Below, piece by piece: positions 22,085 to 22,139 of a stretch of DNA of 22,139 nt (position 1 is its first letter; each line of letters begins with the position of its first letter). Both the position numbers and the translations under genes were made by a program. Origin of the DNA: JAKPAM01 sp047605425 (lineage in GTDB: Bacteria > Pseudomonadota > Gammaproteobacteria > Burkholderiales > Burkholderiaceae_E). The stretch is taken from assembly GCA_047605425.1 (NCBI GenBank), contig JASGFT010000077.1:1-22139 (forward strand), written 5' to 3'. The notes under the pieces are model-generated. The model saw only the letters and a list, made by a program, of their open reading frames with translations, did no database searches and was not told the origin of the DNA.

Positions 22085-22139
22085 ATTCCTTGACTGGAAA
22101 GAATTTGCATGAGTTGAGTCAAGTTTTTCTACGGACAGA
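22053..22139. other. AT-rich right end, probable insertion junction
   Basis: From about 22074 the sequence becomes clearly AT-richer than the rest of the window and the oxidoreductase homology stops. This suggests the edge of a different DNA segment. Too little is visible to name it. Confidence 0.4.

Overview
The window is high-GC DNA (my estimate is mid-60s % G+C; not computed) of betaproteobacterial, probably Burkholderiales, character. The main clue is the left end: two leftward cyanophycin synthetase genes in tandem, diverging from an ABC exporter and a DUF1854 protein of the kind found beside cphA genes in that order. The lineage is inferred from gene content and style only.

Layout. (1) 1-6098 is the cyanophycin locus. 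The complete synthetase keeps a good ATP-grasp half, but the nucleotide-binding motifs of its Mur-ligase half are degenerate. The second synthetase runs off the left edge. (2) 6181-6879 is an intact vapBC toxin-antitoxin pair with a palindromic upstream site. (3) 6901-7653 holds a leftward HTH regulator, a perfect 15-bp palindrome, a small gene of unknown function and a strong intrinsic terminator. (4) 7654-10347 is the most unusual part: an HNH endonuclease gene opening with a 15-bp repeat that gives five in-phase ATGs, then about 650 bp of structured non-coding DNA, then a slipin (SPFH) gene. The non-coding stretch has a tRNA-like fold, a hairpin series resembling the anticodon, variable and T arms of tRNA-Ser(UGA), and further hairpins. 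It recalls RNA-repair (Rtc) loci, where slipins and tRNA-mimic RNAs occur, but no RtcB or TROVE gene is visible here. (5) 10393-12651 is a divergent LysR regulator / MFS exporter pair.

(6) 12690-19090 is a decayed accessory region. It contains a HigA antitoxin with a broken HigB, a scrap of a DUF4143 ATPase, a vapBC pair with a nonsense codon and a truncated toxin, a second vapBC remnant on the opposite strand, a possible ISAzo13-type transposase scrap, an unknown three-helix membrane protein, a deleted duplicate of higA, an orphan periplasmic binding protein and an IS3-family element. The two ends of what looks like one vapB gene lie about 5 kb apart on the minus strand, which suggests that the intervening DNA was inserted there. 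(7) 19407-21547 is a two-component pair: a LuxR-type regulator whose receiver domain is almost entirely deleted, translationally coupled to a hybrid histidine kinase. (8) A broken GMC-type oxidoreductase follows and stops where the base composition turns AT-rich near the right edge.

No rRNA genes, CRISPR arrays, integrase or replication origin were seen.
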